Positions 43,367-51,956 are shown, counted from the first letter of the stretch. The stretch: 64,000 bases of DNA from Ktedonobacter racemifer DSM 44963 (GCF_000178855.1 NZ_ADVG01000003.1:1922001-1986000); one strand, 5' to 3'. Numbers and translations: made by a program. Notes: generated by a model from the letters alone, not told the origin.

Positions 43367-44575
43367 TTAGAGGGCCGCGATGGCTCGAATGGCCATCGAC
43401 TCGACCTGGGTGGTGACCTGCGATTGGGCGGTGTCTGCTTGCTGTTGCGCCTGCAAGATCGGGCGCAGGGCATAGTTCTGGATCATGGAGGGCAAGCGCG
43501 GGACCAGGTAGAACATGGCCCCACTCAGAAGAAGCGCCACAATCTGCTGGATGATGGTGTCGAGCCCCACGACTGGGCCTGTGCTGATCTGGATGCTGGT
43601 GCTGTAGCTGACCAGGAGCCCTCCCAGGCTCAGCGCGGTGACCTGAATAAACTGGATCATGACGGTGGAGACAAAGGCAGAGAGCCAGATCTGGCCCCAG
43701 CGCTGGGTTTGCGGGAGAGCCAGGCAGAGCAGGCCCAGGGGGGAGAGGGCTGTGAGCAGGGCAACCACCGCCAGTCGGACGAGCATCTGCCAGGCGAGCC
43801 AGAGCATGTGCCAGAAGAGAAAAATCACAAACCAGATGCGCAGTAAGAACCCGATGGCGACCTGGTCGGGTGTTTGCCCCACAAAGGTAATCATCAGGGA
43901 GAGGGTGTCTTTGAGAAAGGAGTGGAGAAATAGCTCGTCGACGCCCAGGCAGAGGGCATTATTGAAGTCAATGATGAGCCGACACACATACAGGCTGATG
44001 TGGGCGGCAAGAAAGGCCACGCAGAGTCGCGGGAGGGCTTCATGCAAGGAGGGCATGGGAACGCCAATGCTTCGCCCAATGAGCATGTTATAGGCCAGGA
44101 AGCCGACAAGGACCACCACAGCGGTATCCAGAAAGCCCAGCTCCCAGCTCACCATCTGTTGAATCTGGGTGTTGTTGTAGGTGGCGAGCGCCGGGGTCTG
44201 GGACAGAAAATTGAAGGGATTCTGCATGAAGAGTTCGATAATGGGGCGCACGACATTCCAGATTTGCTCAGTCAGGTTGGCCAGGAACTCATTGCTGTAG
44301 CACGTGACATCTCCAATGCCACAGGCAAAGGCTTGCTGATGAGAGGATGGGCTGAGAAGCATGCCTGTGTCTTCGCCTCCACCTGCCTGGGTGACGGGAG
44401 GAGCAGAAAGCGAGGTTCCCTGAACGGCGGGAGATGCGCCAGAGGGAGCAGGCGGATGAACAGTGAGCAGCATCCCCACCATCACAAGCAGAACAATCCC
44501 TCCCCATCGCGTGAGCATGACATACGGTCTTCTTGTCATAAGTGAGAGTAAGGCGCGAGTAAACAGGTGAGACAT
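43367..44575 (-). CDS. VirB6/TrbL-like polytopic membrane protein
   Basis: A 402-residue protein with a signal-like N-terminal helix (GGIVLLVMVGMLLTV), a Pro/Ser-rich periplasm-type segment, and five to six TM helices. The helices include LDTAVVVLVGFLAYNMLIG, IWFVIFLFWHMLWLAWQMLV and LAVVALLTALSPLGLLCLAL, and the ALSPLGLLCLALPQTQRW stretch is typical of VirB6/TrbL channel proteins. The C-terminus is Gln-rich. It is the first clearly supported gene of the operon; the 44-bp tandem palindrome lies 82 bases upstream of its start. Confidence 0.85.
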   Translation of the reverse strand: MSHLFTRALLSLMTRRPYVMLTRWGGIVLLVMVGMLLTVHPPAPSGASPAVQGTSLSAPPVTQAGGGEDTGMLLSPSSHQQAFACGIGDVTCYSNEFLANLTEQIWNVVRPIIELFMQNPFNFLSQTPALATYNNTQIQQMVSWELGFLDTAVVVLVGFLAYNMLIGRSIGVPMPSLHEALPRLCVAFLAAHISLYVCRLIIDFNNALCLGVDELFLHSFLKDTLSLMITFVGQTPDQVAIGFLLRIWFVIFLFWHMLWLAWQMLVRLAVVALLTALSPLGLLCLALPQTQRWGQIWLSAFVSTVMIQFIQVTALSLGGLLVSYSTSIQISTGPVVGLDTIIQQIVALLLSGAMFYLVPRLPSMIQNYALRPILQAQQQADTAQSQVTTQVESMAIRAIAAL

Positions 44576-44656
44576 CGAGTAGCTCCTTCTTCGTTGTTGA
44601 TCTCTCTGTGTCAGGGGTAAGTGTACTCAACGAGGGTATGAAATGGGAAGAGGAAA

Positions 44657-44700
44657 ACCACCCAATAGTGGGCGAAGTTCTTCCCAGTTTAGGGCGAAGT
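44657..44700 (-). promoter_or_regulatory. 44-bp tandem palindromic element, copy 2
   Basis: Reverse complement of the element at 26092-26135, with 41 of 44 bases identical; the unit nearest the operon is identical. It is oriented toward the transfer operon exactly as copy 1 is oriented toward the 26.3-kb operon. It overlaps the stop codon of the doubtful frame at 44700-45227. Confidence 0.7.
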
Positions 44701-45227
44701 CAGAGCCACATGGGTGCGAGGTGTGCCTGTATATTCGCTCGAGGCGCACGTTGAGGCCGATACATTGGGAGCCACTCCTTGCCAGCAGCGGAAGAGGTTT
44801 TTTCTGCTACCGGAAGTGCAGAGAGATCTTCAGTTGCAGCCCTGGAGGATGGAGACGATCGACCTGATTGCTCATCAGTGCCAACCATAGCGAAATGGCT
44901 GATTTGTTTTTGTGTGAGGTGATATGTACTCACTTCACTATCATTATTTTCATGTTTCTTTTTTGGTGAAAGAGAATATATGAGATGAGTGAATTCATCA
45001 CGCGCGTGCGCGCGTGTATGCGTATGTCTCTCTCGGGTCTGCGTTTGTTGCGCAGAAGGGTCGACCTTTTCTGGTGCTAAAGGTCTATAATCTTCAACGA
45101 TCATAGACTCGTTTCCAGAAGATCGAGTATTTTTCGCAAGAGTCGAAGTTTTGAGCAAAGGTCTCGTATTCTCGCCAATGCTAGACTTTTTATCGAAGCG
45201 GCCCGTAAAACCCTTGGCTTTAGCCAT
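44700..45227 (-). CDS. Doubtful hypothetical protein at IS605 left edge
   Basis: A 175-residue polar, low-complexity frame rich in Ser, Thr, Lys and His (for example RERHTHTRAHARDE) with no recognised domain. Its first residues (MAKAKG) are encoded by the hairpin that looks like the left end of the neighbouring IS605 element. If real, the gene has therefore been altered at its 5' end by that insertion. A series of roughly 20-base quasi-repeats containing AGACTCG/GAGTC-like elements lies in 45090-45190. It may be a truncated first gene of the transfer operon or non-coding DNA. Confidence 0.3.
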   Translation of the reverse strand: MAKAKGFTGRFDKKSSIGENTRPLLKTSTLAKNTRSSGNESMIVEDYRPLAPEKVDPSAQQTQTRERHTHTRAHARDEFTHLIYSLSPKKKHENNDSEVSTYHLTQKQISHFAMVGTDEQSGRSSPSSRAATEDLSALPVAEKTSSAAGKEWLPMYRPQRAPRANIQAHLAPMWL

Positions 45228-45313
45228 AGGGATAGAAGGGCCGTTCCTTTTCTGGTGGATAGGATGGGGTGGAAAGCTTGATAGTAGGTAGCTTCTCGCT
45301 GTATACTGTTTCT

Positions 45314-45715
45314 ATGGATGCAATACCATACAAATCCAATAAAAATGTCTATTACTCGTGCAAGTATCACGTGGTCTGGTGTCCTAAATATCGGCGCAAG
45401 GTACTTGTAGAACCGATAGCAGAACGATTGAAACAGATCATTACGCAGGTTTGCCAGGAGCATCAAGCCGATCTTCTGAGCATGGAGATCATGCCAGATC
45501 ATGTCCATCTCCTGGTGGAATGCGATCCACAATTTGGCATTCATCGGTTGATACGTTTGCTGAAAGGTCGTTCCTCTCGACTCTTACGTCAGGAGTTTCC
45601 ACCATTGAAAAGCAAGCTTCCTACGCTTTGGACCAACTCGTATTTTCTGAGTACGGTTGGCTGCGCACCGCTTTCAGTCATCAAGCAATATATCGAGAAT
45701 CAAAAGCATGTGTAG
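45314..45715 (+). CDS. tnpA: TnpA, IS200/IS605 Y1 transposase
   Basis: A 133-residue HUH single-strand transposase. It has YYSCKYHVVWCPKYRRKVL at the start, the metal-binding HUH motif in MPDHVHLLVE and the catalytic tyrosine in SVIKQYIENQ. Length matches IS200/IS605 TnpA (about 130-155). ATG 45314 begins the family N-terminus (MDAIPYKSNKN). Its last codons overlap the tnpB start (ATGTGTAG at 45708-45715). All catalytic residues seem intact, so it might still act on related ends in this genome. Confidence 0.95.
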   Translation: MDAIPYKSNKNVYYSCKYHVVWCPKYRRKVLVEPIAERLKQIITQVCQEHQADLLSMEIMPDHVHLLVECDPQFGIHRLIRLLKGRSSRLLRQEFPPLKSKLPTLWTNSYFLSTVGCAPLSVIKQYIENQKHV

Positions 45716-45810
45716 TCTCAACACCTACAAATTCAGGCTCTATCCGACAAGAAAGCAAGCAGAGAAGCTAGAATGGACGCTTGCTCGATGTTGTGAGCTG
45801 TACAATGCGG
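45708..45810 (+). CDS. tnpB: TnpB, 5' exon
   Basis: The first 34 codons plus one base of tnpB: MCSLNTYKFRLYPTRKQAEK, then LEWTLARCCELYNA. This is the standard TnpB N-terminus (YKFRLYPTxxQ...LYNA). Reading stops making TnpB sense at 45810, where GTGCG, the group II intron 5' consensus, begins. The start overlaps the tnpA stop by 8 bases. Spliced to 48338 it continues A-LQERREVYKYTGKG with no frame change. Confidence 0.9.
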
Positions 45811-46435
45811 GTGCGACAAGCACTTACCTTTTGACACTATCTGAAGCAACAAACAAAGAAGTTTGTTGGTAAGATTCAGCCTCTCCCCCAAGAGGCTGAT
45901 GGCTACGAGCGTAGCTACCAAAGAAGCATTGGTGGTGAAAGAGCTGCTCGGACAATGTGGACGCCAGAAGAAAGCTATCCCCTCTGAAGCGGTCTGCTAG
46001 CCAAAGATCACCAGGGTTACGAAAGAAAGCTCTGCCTGATGGGTCGTTAAGAGCAACACGGCCTGATGATAGCCAATCTCGCAAGAGAACAACCGTGAGT
46101 ATCGGGTAAGGAGTACACTGCGTTTACTCCAGAAAGCTACATGGCGTTTAGCGAAGGCGATGTTACAGGGGTAGAAACTAGCCTCCCGATACGGCAGACG
46201 AGATGCGTCTGTATCCGGCCTAGAGGAGCGACCCGAAGGTGATCGTAGTGGGTCAACTGGTAAACTTGTGAGAGCTTCTTTGCCCGCCCGAAAGGGCTAC
46301 GGTTGCTTGCACTTGATGGGCAAGGGAGCAGTCAGAGCCACCATAGTACCCAGGAAAGCCAGCTAACACCTGGACTGAGGGGAAGGGTGGCAGTTATCCC
46401 ATAAACCGAGGAGAGTATGAGAGGACTGGATACGT

Positions 46436-48229
46436 ATGTCCGATATCATCAAAGCTCAACAAGGTTTAGCCCGAAAAGCGGAAGCAGACCGAACTCACCG
46501 TTTTGAAGATCTCTATCATCTTTTGTGCAAGAGGGAGTGGATTGACGAAGCCCTCCGACACGTGCTGGACAACGACGGCTCACAAACAGCAGGCGTTGAC
46601 GGGATGAGTTGGAAAGCTTTCAATGATGTGGACAAGAGCGACTTCGAGAACGAGAAGTTCAGACAACAATTCATTGAGACCTTGCAAGCGGAACTGAAAA
46701 ACCGCACGTTCAAACCGATGCCCGTGAGACGGGTAGAGATACCTAAGCCCGGAACGAACAAGAAGCGACCTTTAGGAATTCCAACCATTAAAGATCGCTG
46801 TGTTCAAACTCTGCTGAAAATGCTCATGGAGCCGATATGGGAAGCAGATTTTTACTACTTCTCCAACGGCTTTCGGCCTGGGCGTAACACGATGGATTGC
46901 GTGCAGCCCTTGTACCAATTAGGCAATACCACTACCGGATACCGATGGGTGATTGAAGGAGACATAAAAGCGTGTTTTGACCGCATACCCCACGACAAGT
47001 TAGTCGCTGAGGTAGCACGACGGATCGCTGACCCAAACATTCTCAAACTCATTAGAAGCTTTCTCAAAAGCGGCATAATGGATCATGAAAAGTTGGCCCC
47101 CAGCGAAGAAGGCACGCCCCAAGGCGGCATTGCATCGCCTTTACTCGCCAATATCTATTTGCATCGGTTCGATGAATGGTACCACGAACACTACGGGATG
47201 CCAGATAGACAAACAGACGTGGCGAAGTGGTCTGCTTGGCAACGAGCAAGAAAGAAAGGGAAAGGCAAAGCCGCAACGCAAATGTTTCGTTACGCTGATG
47301 ACTGGATTATCGTCGTACGCGGAACACAAGCACAAGCCCAGGAAATCAAGCAGGAATGCAAACGCTTCCTTCAAGACGAACTGGGATTAGAGCTAAGCGA
47401 AGAGAAGACCGTCATCACTCACATCATCGATGGATTTGATTTCCTGGGATATCGCATCTTCCGCTGTAACCGAACCTCTAATGGCAATATCGTTGGCGTC
47501 TTTATGCAGCCAACGGAAAAGGGCCTAAAGCGGATCAGGCAGAAGATTAAAGAGATGACCAACAAAAAGACACTCAATGATGATTACTTGCACAAGCTTG
47601 AGGCCATCAACTCCCTGATAGGAGGATGGGCGAGCTACTACAGAGCGGTCAATCCTTGCCGAATCTTTGACAAACTAGACCGATATGTCTGGATACGACT
47701 GAGACGCTGGTTGCAAAAGAAGTATCAGATAAGCTCATTCCAGGTAAGGAAGCAATACATGCGGCATCGCAATGGGCCAGAAGGAGGCTATGCCGAATTC
47801 GCCGCCCAAGACGTGGAAGGAAAGTGGTTGTGGCGAAGACGAGCAATGCGCACAAAACTGATTCATTACCGCCCTTCATGGAAACGACATTGGCCCAACC
47901 CCTATCTAGAGAAGAAGAAAGTCGAGCAATTCGTACTCCCAACGCTCAAAAACGCCTGGCATGGTAACAGAGAAGCTCCGATCTATGATGCCAATCGAAG
48001 GGAAGCATTGAAAAGGGCCAAAGGTTGCTGTGAGCGGTGCGGAAAAGCAACGAAGCTCTTTACGCACCACAAAAACAGGATAAAAACAGGGAAACGAAAG
48101 CTCAGACAAGCAGACAATCGACCAGAGATGCTGGAAGCTATCTGTTTTGAGTGTCACACAAAGGAACATCGGGCAGAACGCATCCATCAGAACAAAGTGA
48201 AGTTCAAGAAAAGAAGCCAATTGGGTTAA
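46436..48229 (+). CDS. ltrA: Group II intron reverse transcriptase/maturase (HNH)
   Basis: A 597-residue intron-encoded protein. Reverse transcriptase blocks are clear: RPLGIPTIKDRCVQTLLKML, NGFRPGRNTMDC, WVIEGDIKACFDRIPHDKLV, GTPQGGIASPLLANIYLH and the catalytic MFRYADDWIIVV. The maturase (X) domain includes INSLIGGWASYYRAVNP. A C-terminal HNH endonuclease has CCERCGKATKLFTHHKNRIK and ICFECHTKEH. All parts look intact and full-length, so splicing and retrohoming are plausible. It starts at ATG 46436 inside intron domain IV and ends 10 bases before domain V. Confidence 0.96.
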   Translation: MSDIIKAQQGLARKAEADRTHRFEDLYHLLCKREWIDEALRHVLDNDGSQTAGVDGMSWKAFNDVDKSDFENEKFRQQFIETLQAELKNRTFKPMPVRRVEIPKPGTNKKRPLGIPTIKDRCVQTLLKMLMEPIWEADFYYFSNGFRPGRNTMDCVQPLYQLGNTTTGYRWVIEGDIKACFDRIPHDKLVAEVARRIADPNILKLIRSFLKSGIMDHEKLAPSEEGTPQGGIASPLLANIYLHRFDEWYHEHYGMPDRQTDVAKWSAWQRARKKGKGKAATQMFRYADDWIIVVRGTQAQAQEIKQECKRFLQDELGLELSEEKTVITHIIDGFDFLGYRIFRCNRTSNGNIVGVFMQPTEKGLKRIRQKIKEMTNKKTLNDDYLHKLEAINSLIGGWASYYRAVNPCRIFDKLDRYVWIRLRRWLQKKYQISSFQVRKQYMRHRNGPEGGYAEFAAQDVEGKWLWRRRAMRTKLIHYRPSWKRHWPNPYLEKKKVEQFVLPTLKNAWHGNREAPIYDANRREALKRAKGCCERCGKATKLFTHHKNRIKTGKRKLRQADNRPEMLEAICFECHTKEHRAERIHQNKVKFKKRSQLG

Positions 48230-48239
48230 GGATAATGGA

Positions 48240-48337
48240 GAGCCCGGTGCAGGGACAACTTGCACGCCGGGTTCGGTGGGGAGGATGCGGAAACGTACAT
48301 GCCGAAAGGGATGTAACGCGCCGTGTCCTTACCCAAT
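48240..48337 (+). ncRNA. Group II intron domains V and VI
   Basis: Domain V (48240-48274) begins with GAGCCCGGTGC, which contains the catalytic AGC triad, and closes with GCCGGGTTC to form the conserved hairpin. Domain VI (48275-48337) forms a second stem with the expected branch-point adenosine region near ATGTAACGC. It ends at the 3' splice site before exon base 48338. Confidence 0.85.
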
Positions 48338-49410
48338 CACTGCAAGAGCGTCGAGAGGTGTACAAGTATACGGGCAAGGGAACGAACTACAACGCGCAAG
48401 CCATGCAACTGCCTGAGATCAAAGAGATCAGAGAGGAGTACAAGGACATCCACTCTCAGGTGTTACAAGATGTGCTCAGGCGGGTGGAGAAGACCTTCAA
48501 AGACTTTTTCAAGCGGGTCAAAGCGGGCAAGAAACCGGGATATCCCCGATTCCAGGGTCGCAGCCACTATGACTCCTTTTGCTACCCACAAGCCGGCTTC
48601 TCGATCAAGAATGGGCGTTTGGAGCTCTCAAAAATTGGGCATGTCAAGATCAAGTTGCACCGTAAAGTGGTCGGGACAATCAAGACGTGTACTCTCAAGC
48701 GAGAGGGCGAGCGCTGGTATGCCTGTTTCTCGTGTGAAGTGGAACGTGTGCCACGCATGCCCTACACTGACGTAGCAGTGGGGATTGATCTGGGAGTGTC
48801 CAAACTGGCAACCCTTTCCTCTGGTGATGTGATTGAGAACCCCAAACACTACCGACGTGCTGAGAAGACACTTGCCAAGGCTCAGCAAGCGCTCTCACGG
48901 AAAAAGCGTGGTTCCAATCGGCGCAAGAAGGTTGTTCAGCGTGTGGCAAAGCTTCACAGGAAGGTGAGAAATCAACGCACTGACTACCTACACCAGTGGT
49001 CACGGCGTCTGGTGAATACCTACGAAACCATTGTCTTTGAGGATATCGCGCCTGCCAATCTCTCCAGGCGGGCCAAACCAAAGCAAGACGCAGAGACAGG
49101 GCAATACCTTCTCAATGGAGCCAGTGCAAAATCTGGCTTGAATAAGTCGATCTTAGATGCTGGTTGGAGTCAATTCATCGCCTTTTGCGAGTACAAAGCT
49201 GAGAACGCTGGTAGGGTGCAGGTGGTGAAGGTTGACCCTCGTATGACCAGTCAGATATGCAGTGAATGTGGCACTGTGGTCAAGAAAACGCTTGAAGAGC
49301 GTTGGCATTCGTGTGAATGCGGGTGCGAGCTGGACCGAGACCACAATGCCGCCATCAACATTAAACATCTTTGGCTCGGACGGAGCCATCAGGAAGCGCA
49401 AGCCTCCTGA
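48338..49410 (+). CDS. tnpB: TnpB, 3' exon
   Basis: The remaining 357 codons of a 391-residue TnpB. It continues LQERREVYKYTGKGTNYNAQ. The RuvC-I Asp is in VGIDLGVSKLATLSSGD, the Glu in ETIVFEDIAPANL and the last Asp in CELDRDHNAAIN. The zinc finger is CSECG...CECG, and the protein ends WLGRSHQEAQAS. All nuclease residues are present. A longer open frame starting at 48151 is an artefact running through intron sequence. Function as an RNA-guided nuclease would depend on splicing. The associated guide RNA is expected to overlap the 3' end and run to the right end at about 49444. Confidence 0.93.
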
Positions 49411-49440
49411 GAAGCCCCCGGCTTCAGCCGTGGGGAGTCG

Positions 49441-50304
49441 TCACAATATCATCTTGTCATCGTTGCCCTCTTCAGCCATTAATGCTCTCAATTTAGCTGT
49501 GGTATCTTCTTGTGCCAGCGGCGTATAGACAACCATTTGCAGTTCAGGCTGCTCTGGCATGGGAAAGAGGGTTTGATGAAAGACAAGACGGCCAACCTGT
49601 GGATGATTGACTTCGAAGAAGCTGCCACAATCCAGAACAATCTCATGCTCAGGCCACCAGGCGCGGAATTCCGGGCTGTTCTGCTGCAACTTGGTAATCA
49701 GCTCGTTCAACCATCGATCATCGGGGTATCGATCATATCTCGTGTGTAAGGAGGCCAGGCAGCGCCGTGCCTCGCGTTCCCAGTGGACATGAAAGGTCCG
49801 TGAAGACGGATGCATAAAAAGAAACCAGGGGGCATTGCGTTCTCGTTCGGACCGGCTGGGATAATCGCCAAAGACGCGATTCGCAATCTCATTCCACCCC
49901 ACGATATTCATCCGTTCATCAAAAAGCCTGGCTGGATAGGTAAAGCCATCTAGAATAGCTTGAGCAGCGGCATTCGGTTTTTGCGTTTGTCTCTCCTGTT
50001 CATCCAGCGCTGGCATCGAACCCTGCGCCAGAAGAAACAGATGGCGGCGTTCCTCCTCATTCAGTTGCAGAATGGAGGCAAGGCGCTCCAACACCTGGTC
50101 GGAGACCTGAATATCCCGGCCTTGCTCAAGCCAGGTATACCAGGAAACGCCCACGCCAACGAGTTGGGCCAGTTCCTCTCGTCTCAGGCCACGCGTTCGT
50201 CGCCGCTGAAACGCCGGAAGATGAAACTGTTCTGGATGCAGGCGAGCACGCCGATTTTGTAAAAAATCGGCCAATCCCGCACGGCGCTTGACTCTTTCTC
50301 TCAT
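49441..50304 (-). CDS. MmyB-type XRE transcriptional regulator
   Basis: A 287-residue regulator with an N-terminal helix-turn-helix (FQRRRTRGLRREELAQLVGV, VSWYTWLEQGRDIQVS) and a C-terminal MmyB-like PAS-fold ligand domain (GFTYPARLFDERMNIVGWNE, NPEVGRLVFHQ-like NHPQVGRLVFHQTLF). It is full length for the family. It is divergent from the LLM oxidoreductase gene at 50482, a common arrangement in which the regulator controls the neighbouring redox enzyme. Its stop codon touches the right end of the IS605 element, so the last residues might have been altered by the insertion. Confidence 0.92.
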   Translation of the reverse strand: MRERVKRRAGLADFLQNRRARLHPEQFHLPAFQRRRTRGLRREELAQLVGVGVSWYTWLEQGRDIQVSDQVLERLASILQLNEEERRHLFLLAQGSMPALDEQERQTQKPNAAAQAILDGFTYPARLFDERMNIVGWNEIANRVFGDYPSRSERERNAPWFLFMHPSSRTFHVHWEREARRCLASLHTRYDRYPDDRWLNELITKLQQNSPEFRAWWPEHEIVLDCGSFFEVNHPQVGRLVFHQTLFPMPEQPELQMVVYTPLAQEDTTAKLRALMAEEGNDDKMIL

Positions 50305-50481
50305 ACGTTCCTCGTGGTCTCTGAGCCCAGTACTTGCGATAAGGCTATGTCTTTCCAGACATATGATACAACAGACTCCTGGTTAAAGCAGAGCCATCGC
50401 TTCATACTATCACTGCACTGTTTGTTGTTCAAACGAATCGTGCGCAAACCAGCGGAAGAGATTCTATCAGGAGGACAATAT

Positions 50482-51483
50482 ATGCCACAGAAAGACGATT
50501 TGAGCCAGCAATCGCCAGTAGACGCGGTTCGAGAGCGTTCTCTCGCGTCACGCGTGGGAGTCTATATTCAAGCAAGAGATACGGCAGAGGCCATTCTCAG
50601 AATATGCGAGGCCGAGCATACAGGTGTCCAACAAGCCTGGATGGCTATGGGAGGCGCAGGCTTCGCGGATATCTTGACCGTTCTGGCGGTTGCTGCCACT
50701 CGGACTGAAAAGATCAAACTGGGAACAGCGATTGTGCCCGCCGCTACGCGCCATCCACTGGTGATGGCACAGCAGGCGCTCGCAGTGCATGATCTCGCCC
50801 CAGAACGCTTGCGGTTAGGGATTGGCTCCGGTAATCCATTGTTCCTTGAGAATCGATATGGCCTGCCGCAGAGAGCGCCCCTCTCGTATCTCAAAGAGTA
50901 TCTGGAGGTGCTGCGCGGCGTCTTATGGGAGGGAAGGATCGACTACCAGGGTGAATTTTTCCAGGTGGCGGATACCTTACCACGCACAGCTCCGGTTCCC
51001 CTGCTGGTCTCGACATTGGGCTTGAAGGCGTTCCGACTTGCGGGAGAGATTGCTGATGGGGCTCTTGCCTCGCTGTGTCCTGTTCCCTATCTGCTCGACC
51101 AGGCGCTGCCTGCCTTGCGAGCCGGAGCCGAGGAAAAGTCTCGCCCAGCTCCCCCTGTCATCGCGTGTTTGCCGGTCGCTATAAGTCAGGATGAAGCAGC
51201 GGTGAGCGTTGCAGTGCGTCGATTGATACAACAGGTAGCACAGGCGGGTGCGCACGCTCGTATGTTTGCTCAAGCTGGTTGGGCTTCCGCTGTGCATGGC
51301 GATGAGGCGGCGTTGCATGCCCTGGCGCAGGCACTCGTGATCAGTGGCAATGAGGTGACGGTGAGGGAGCGTGTGCATGAGCTGTTAGCGAGTGGTCTGG
51401 ATGAACTGCTGCTTTTAGCCATGCCCATTGTGGATGAGGCAATGGAGCGAAAACAATTGCTCCATCTCATCAGTTCCCTTTAA
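50482..51483 (+). CDS. LLM-class flavin-dependent oxidoreductase
   Basis: A 333-residue luciferase-like monooxygenase-fold protein, FMN or F420 dependent. Landmarks are VGVYIQARDTAEAILRICEA, then KLGTAIVPAATRHPLVMAQQ, RLRLGIGSGNP, APLSYLKEYLEVLRGVL and LVSTLGLKAFRLAGEIADGA. ATG 50482 is chosen because AGGAGG lies 8 bases upstream; the open frame extends to 50314 without homologous residues. It is divergently transcribed from the MmyB regulator. The substrate is unknown; relatives oxidise or reduce small organic molecules, often with F420 in Actinomycetota and Chloroflexota. Confidence 0.92.
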   Translation: MPQKDDLSQQSPVDAVRERSLASRVGVYIQARDTAEAILRICEAEHTGVQQAWMAMGGAGFADILTVLAVAATRTEKIKLGTAIVPAATRHPLVMAQQALAVHDLAPERLRLGIGSGNPLFLENRYGLPQRAPLSYLKEYLEVLRGVLWEGRIDYQGEFFQVADTLPRTAPVPLLVSTLGLKAFRLAGEIADGALASLCPVPYLLDQALPALRAGAEEKSRPAPPVIACLPVAISQDEAAVSVAVRRLIQQVAQAGAHARMFAQAGWASAVHGDEAALHALAQALVISGNEVTVRERVHELLASGLDELLLLAMPIVDEAMERKQLLHLISSL

Positions 51484-51501
51484 CATCCTCGCCACCTGGA
51501 C

Positions 51502-51565
51502 GCTCATTGAAGCAAGAGATCGCCTTCCCCACATCTGGGGAAGGCGATCTCTTGCTTCAATGAGC
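51502..51565. terminator. Perfect 29-bp-arm hairpin between convergent genes
   Basis: Arms 51502-51530 and 51537-51565 are exactly complementary with a 6-nt loop. It lies 19 bases after the LLM gene stop and covers the stop codon of the convergent small gene at 51557. It could terminate both transcripts, though no U-run follows. Alternatively it is a snap-back duplication. Confidence 0.65.
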
Positions 51566-51790
51566 CGCGTTTTCCTCTCGTATCACAAAGAAAGAAGGCG
51601 CCGTCGAAAAAGCTTGGACTTCCGCGCGCACTAGCGAGGCGATCACGTTACGCAGCAGATAACCCTGCCCGGTATCGGCGTCGGTGCGTAGCATATCGGG
51701 GGAGATCGTCACCTGCCAGGGAGCGTCTCCTGATTGGCGCTTCCCGATCGTCCTGGCTTCGACGCGCAGTGTCGTGTTTCCCTCATCCAT
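51557..51790 (-). CDS. Small conserved protein (LRVEARTIGKR type)
   Basis: A 77-residue protein beginning MDEGNTTLRVEARTIGKRQS, followed by PWQVTISPDML, LLRNVIASLVRAEVQAF and a short tail. The LRVEARTIGxR...RxxIxxxVRxEVxAF arrangement is one I associate with small conserved proteins of Ktedonobacteria, usually with a longer C-terminal arm. Here the protein ends inside the 29-bp palindrome, so it may be shortened. No function is known. No neighbouring gene is close enough on this strand to suggest an operon. Confidence 0.55.
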   Translation of the reverse strand: MDEGNTTLRVEARTIGKRQSGDAPWQVTISPDMLRTDADTGQGYLLRNVIASLVRAEVQAFSTAPSFFVIREENAAH

Positions 51791-51956
51791 ACGTATTTCT
51801 CTACATCATCTAAATAGCGGTAACATCCAGTATCATTCATAGCGTTTGAACGCTGCTGATCAGCTTTCATCCACAAGGGAGTATGCTCTCGAAGAGGGCG
51901 CAAAGCGGTTACGCGTCAAGAAGGTGGTAGCACCCATACGATGAGGCTTGGAGCAA

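Larger units (their letters stand above)
45811..48337 (+). mobile_element. Group II intron inserted in tnpB
   Basis: The intron begins GTGCG and ends with an AY-type terminus (CCCAAT) after recognisable domains V and VI. Length is 2,527 nt. Domains I-III occupy 45811-46435, the open reading frame sits in domain IV, and domain V is at 48240-48274. Exact exon joining regenerates an in-frame TnpB core (LYNA-A-LQERREV), which fixes both borders to the base, given the consensus. It is not downstream of a terminator hairpin, so it is not of the IIC insertion type. The host gene is itself a mobile element, so the intron can hitch-hike. Confidence 0.92.
45200..49444 (+). mobile_element. IS200/IS605 element carrying a group II intron
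   Basis: The left end contains a hairpin (CCCTTGGCTTTAGCCATAGGG, about 45205-45225) followed by TTCCTTTTCTGGTGGATAGG, also seen in the remnant near 62650. The right end contains CCCCCGGCTTCAGCCGTGGG and closes with GGGGAGTCGTCAC, shared with the fragments at 32359 and 63006. Between them are tnpA, a split tnpB and the intron. Without the intron the element would be about 1.7 kb, a normal IS605 size. The right end abuts the stop codon of the minus-strand regulator gene at 49441. Confidence 0.85.

Noticed and set aside
48151..48337. Upstream extension of the tnpB frame
   Set aside because: These codons belong to the end of the intron protein and to intron domains V/VI; TnpB homology begins exactly at 48338.
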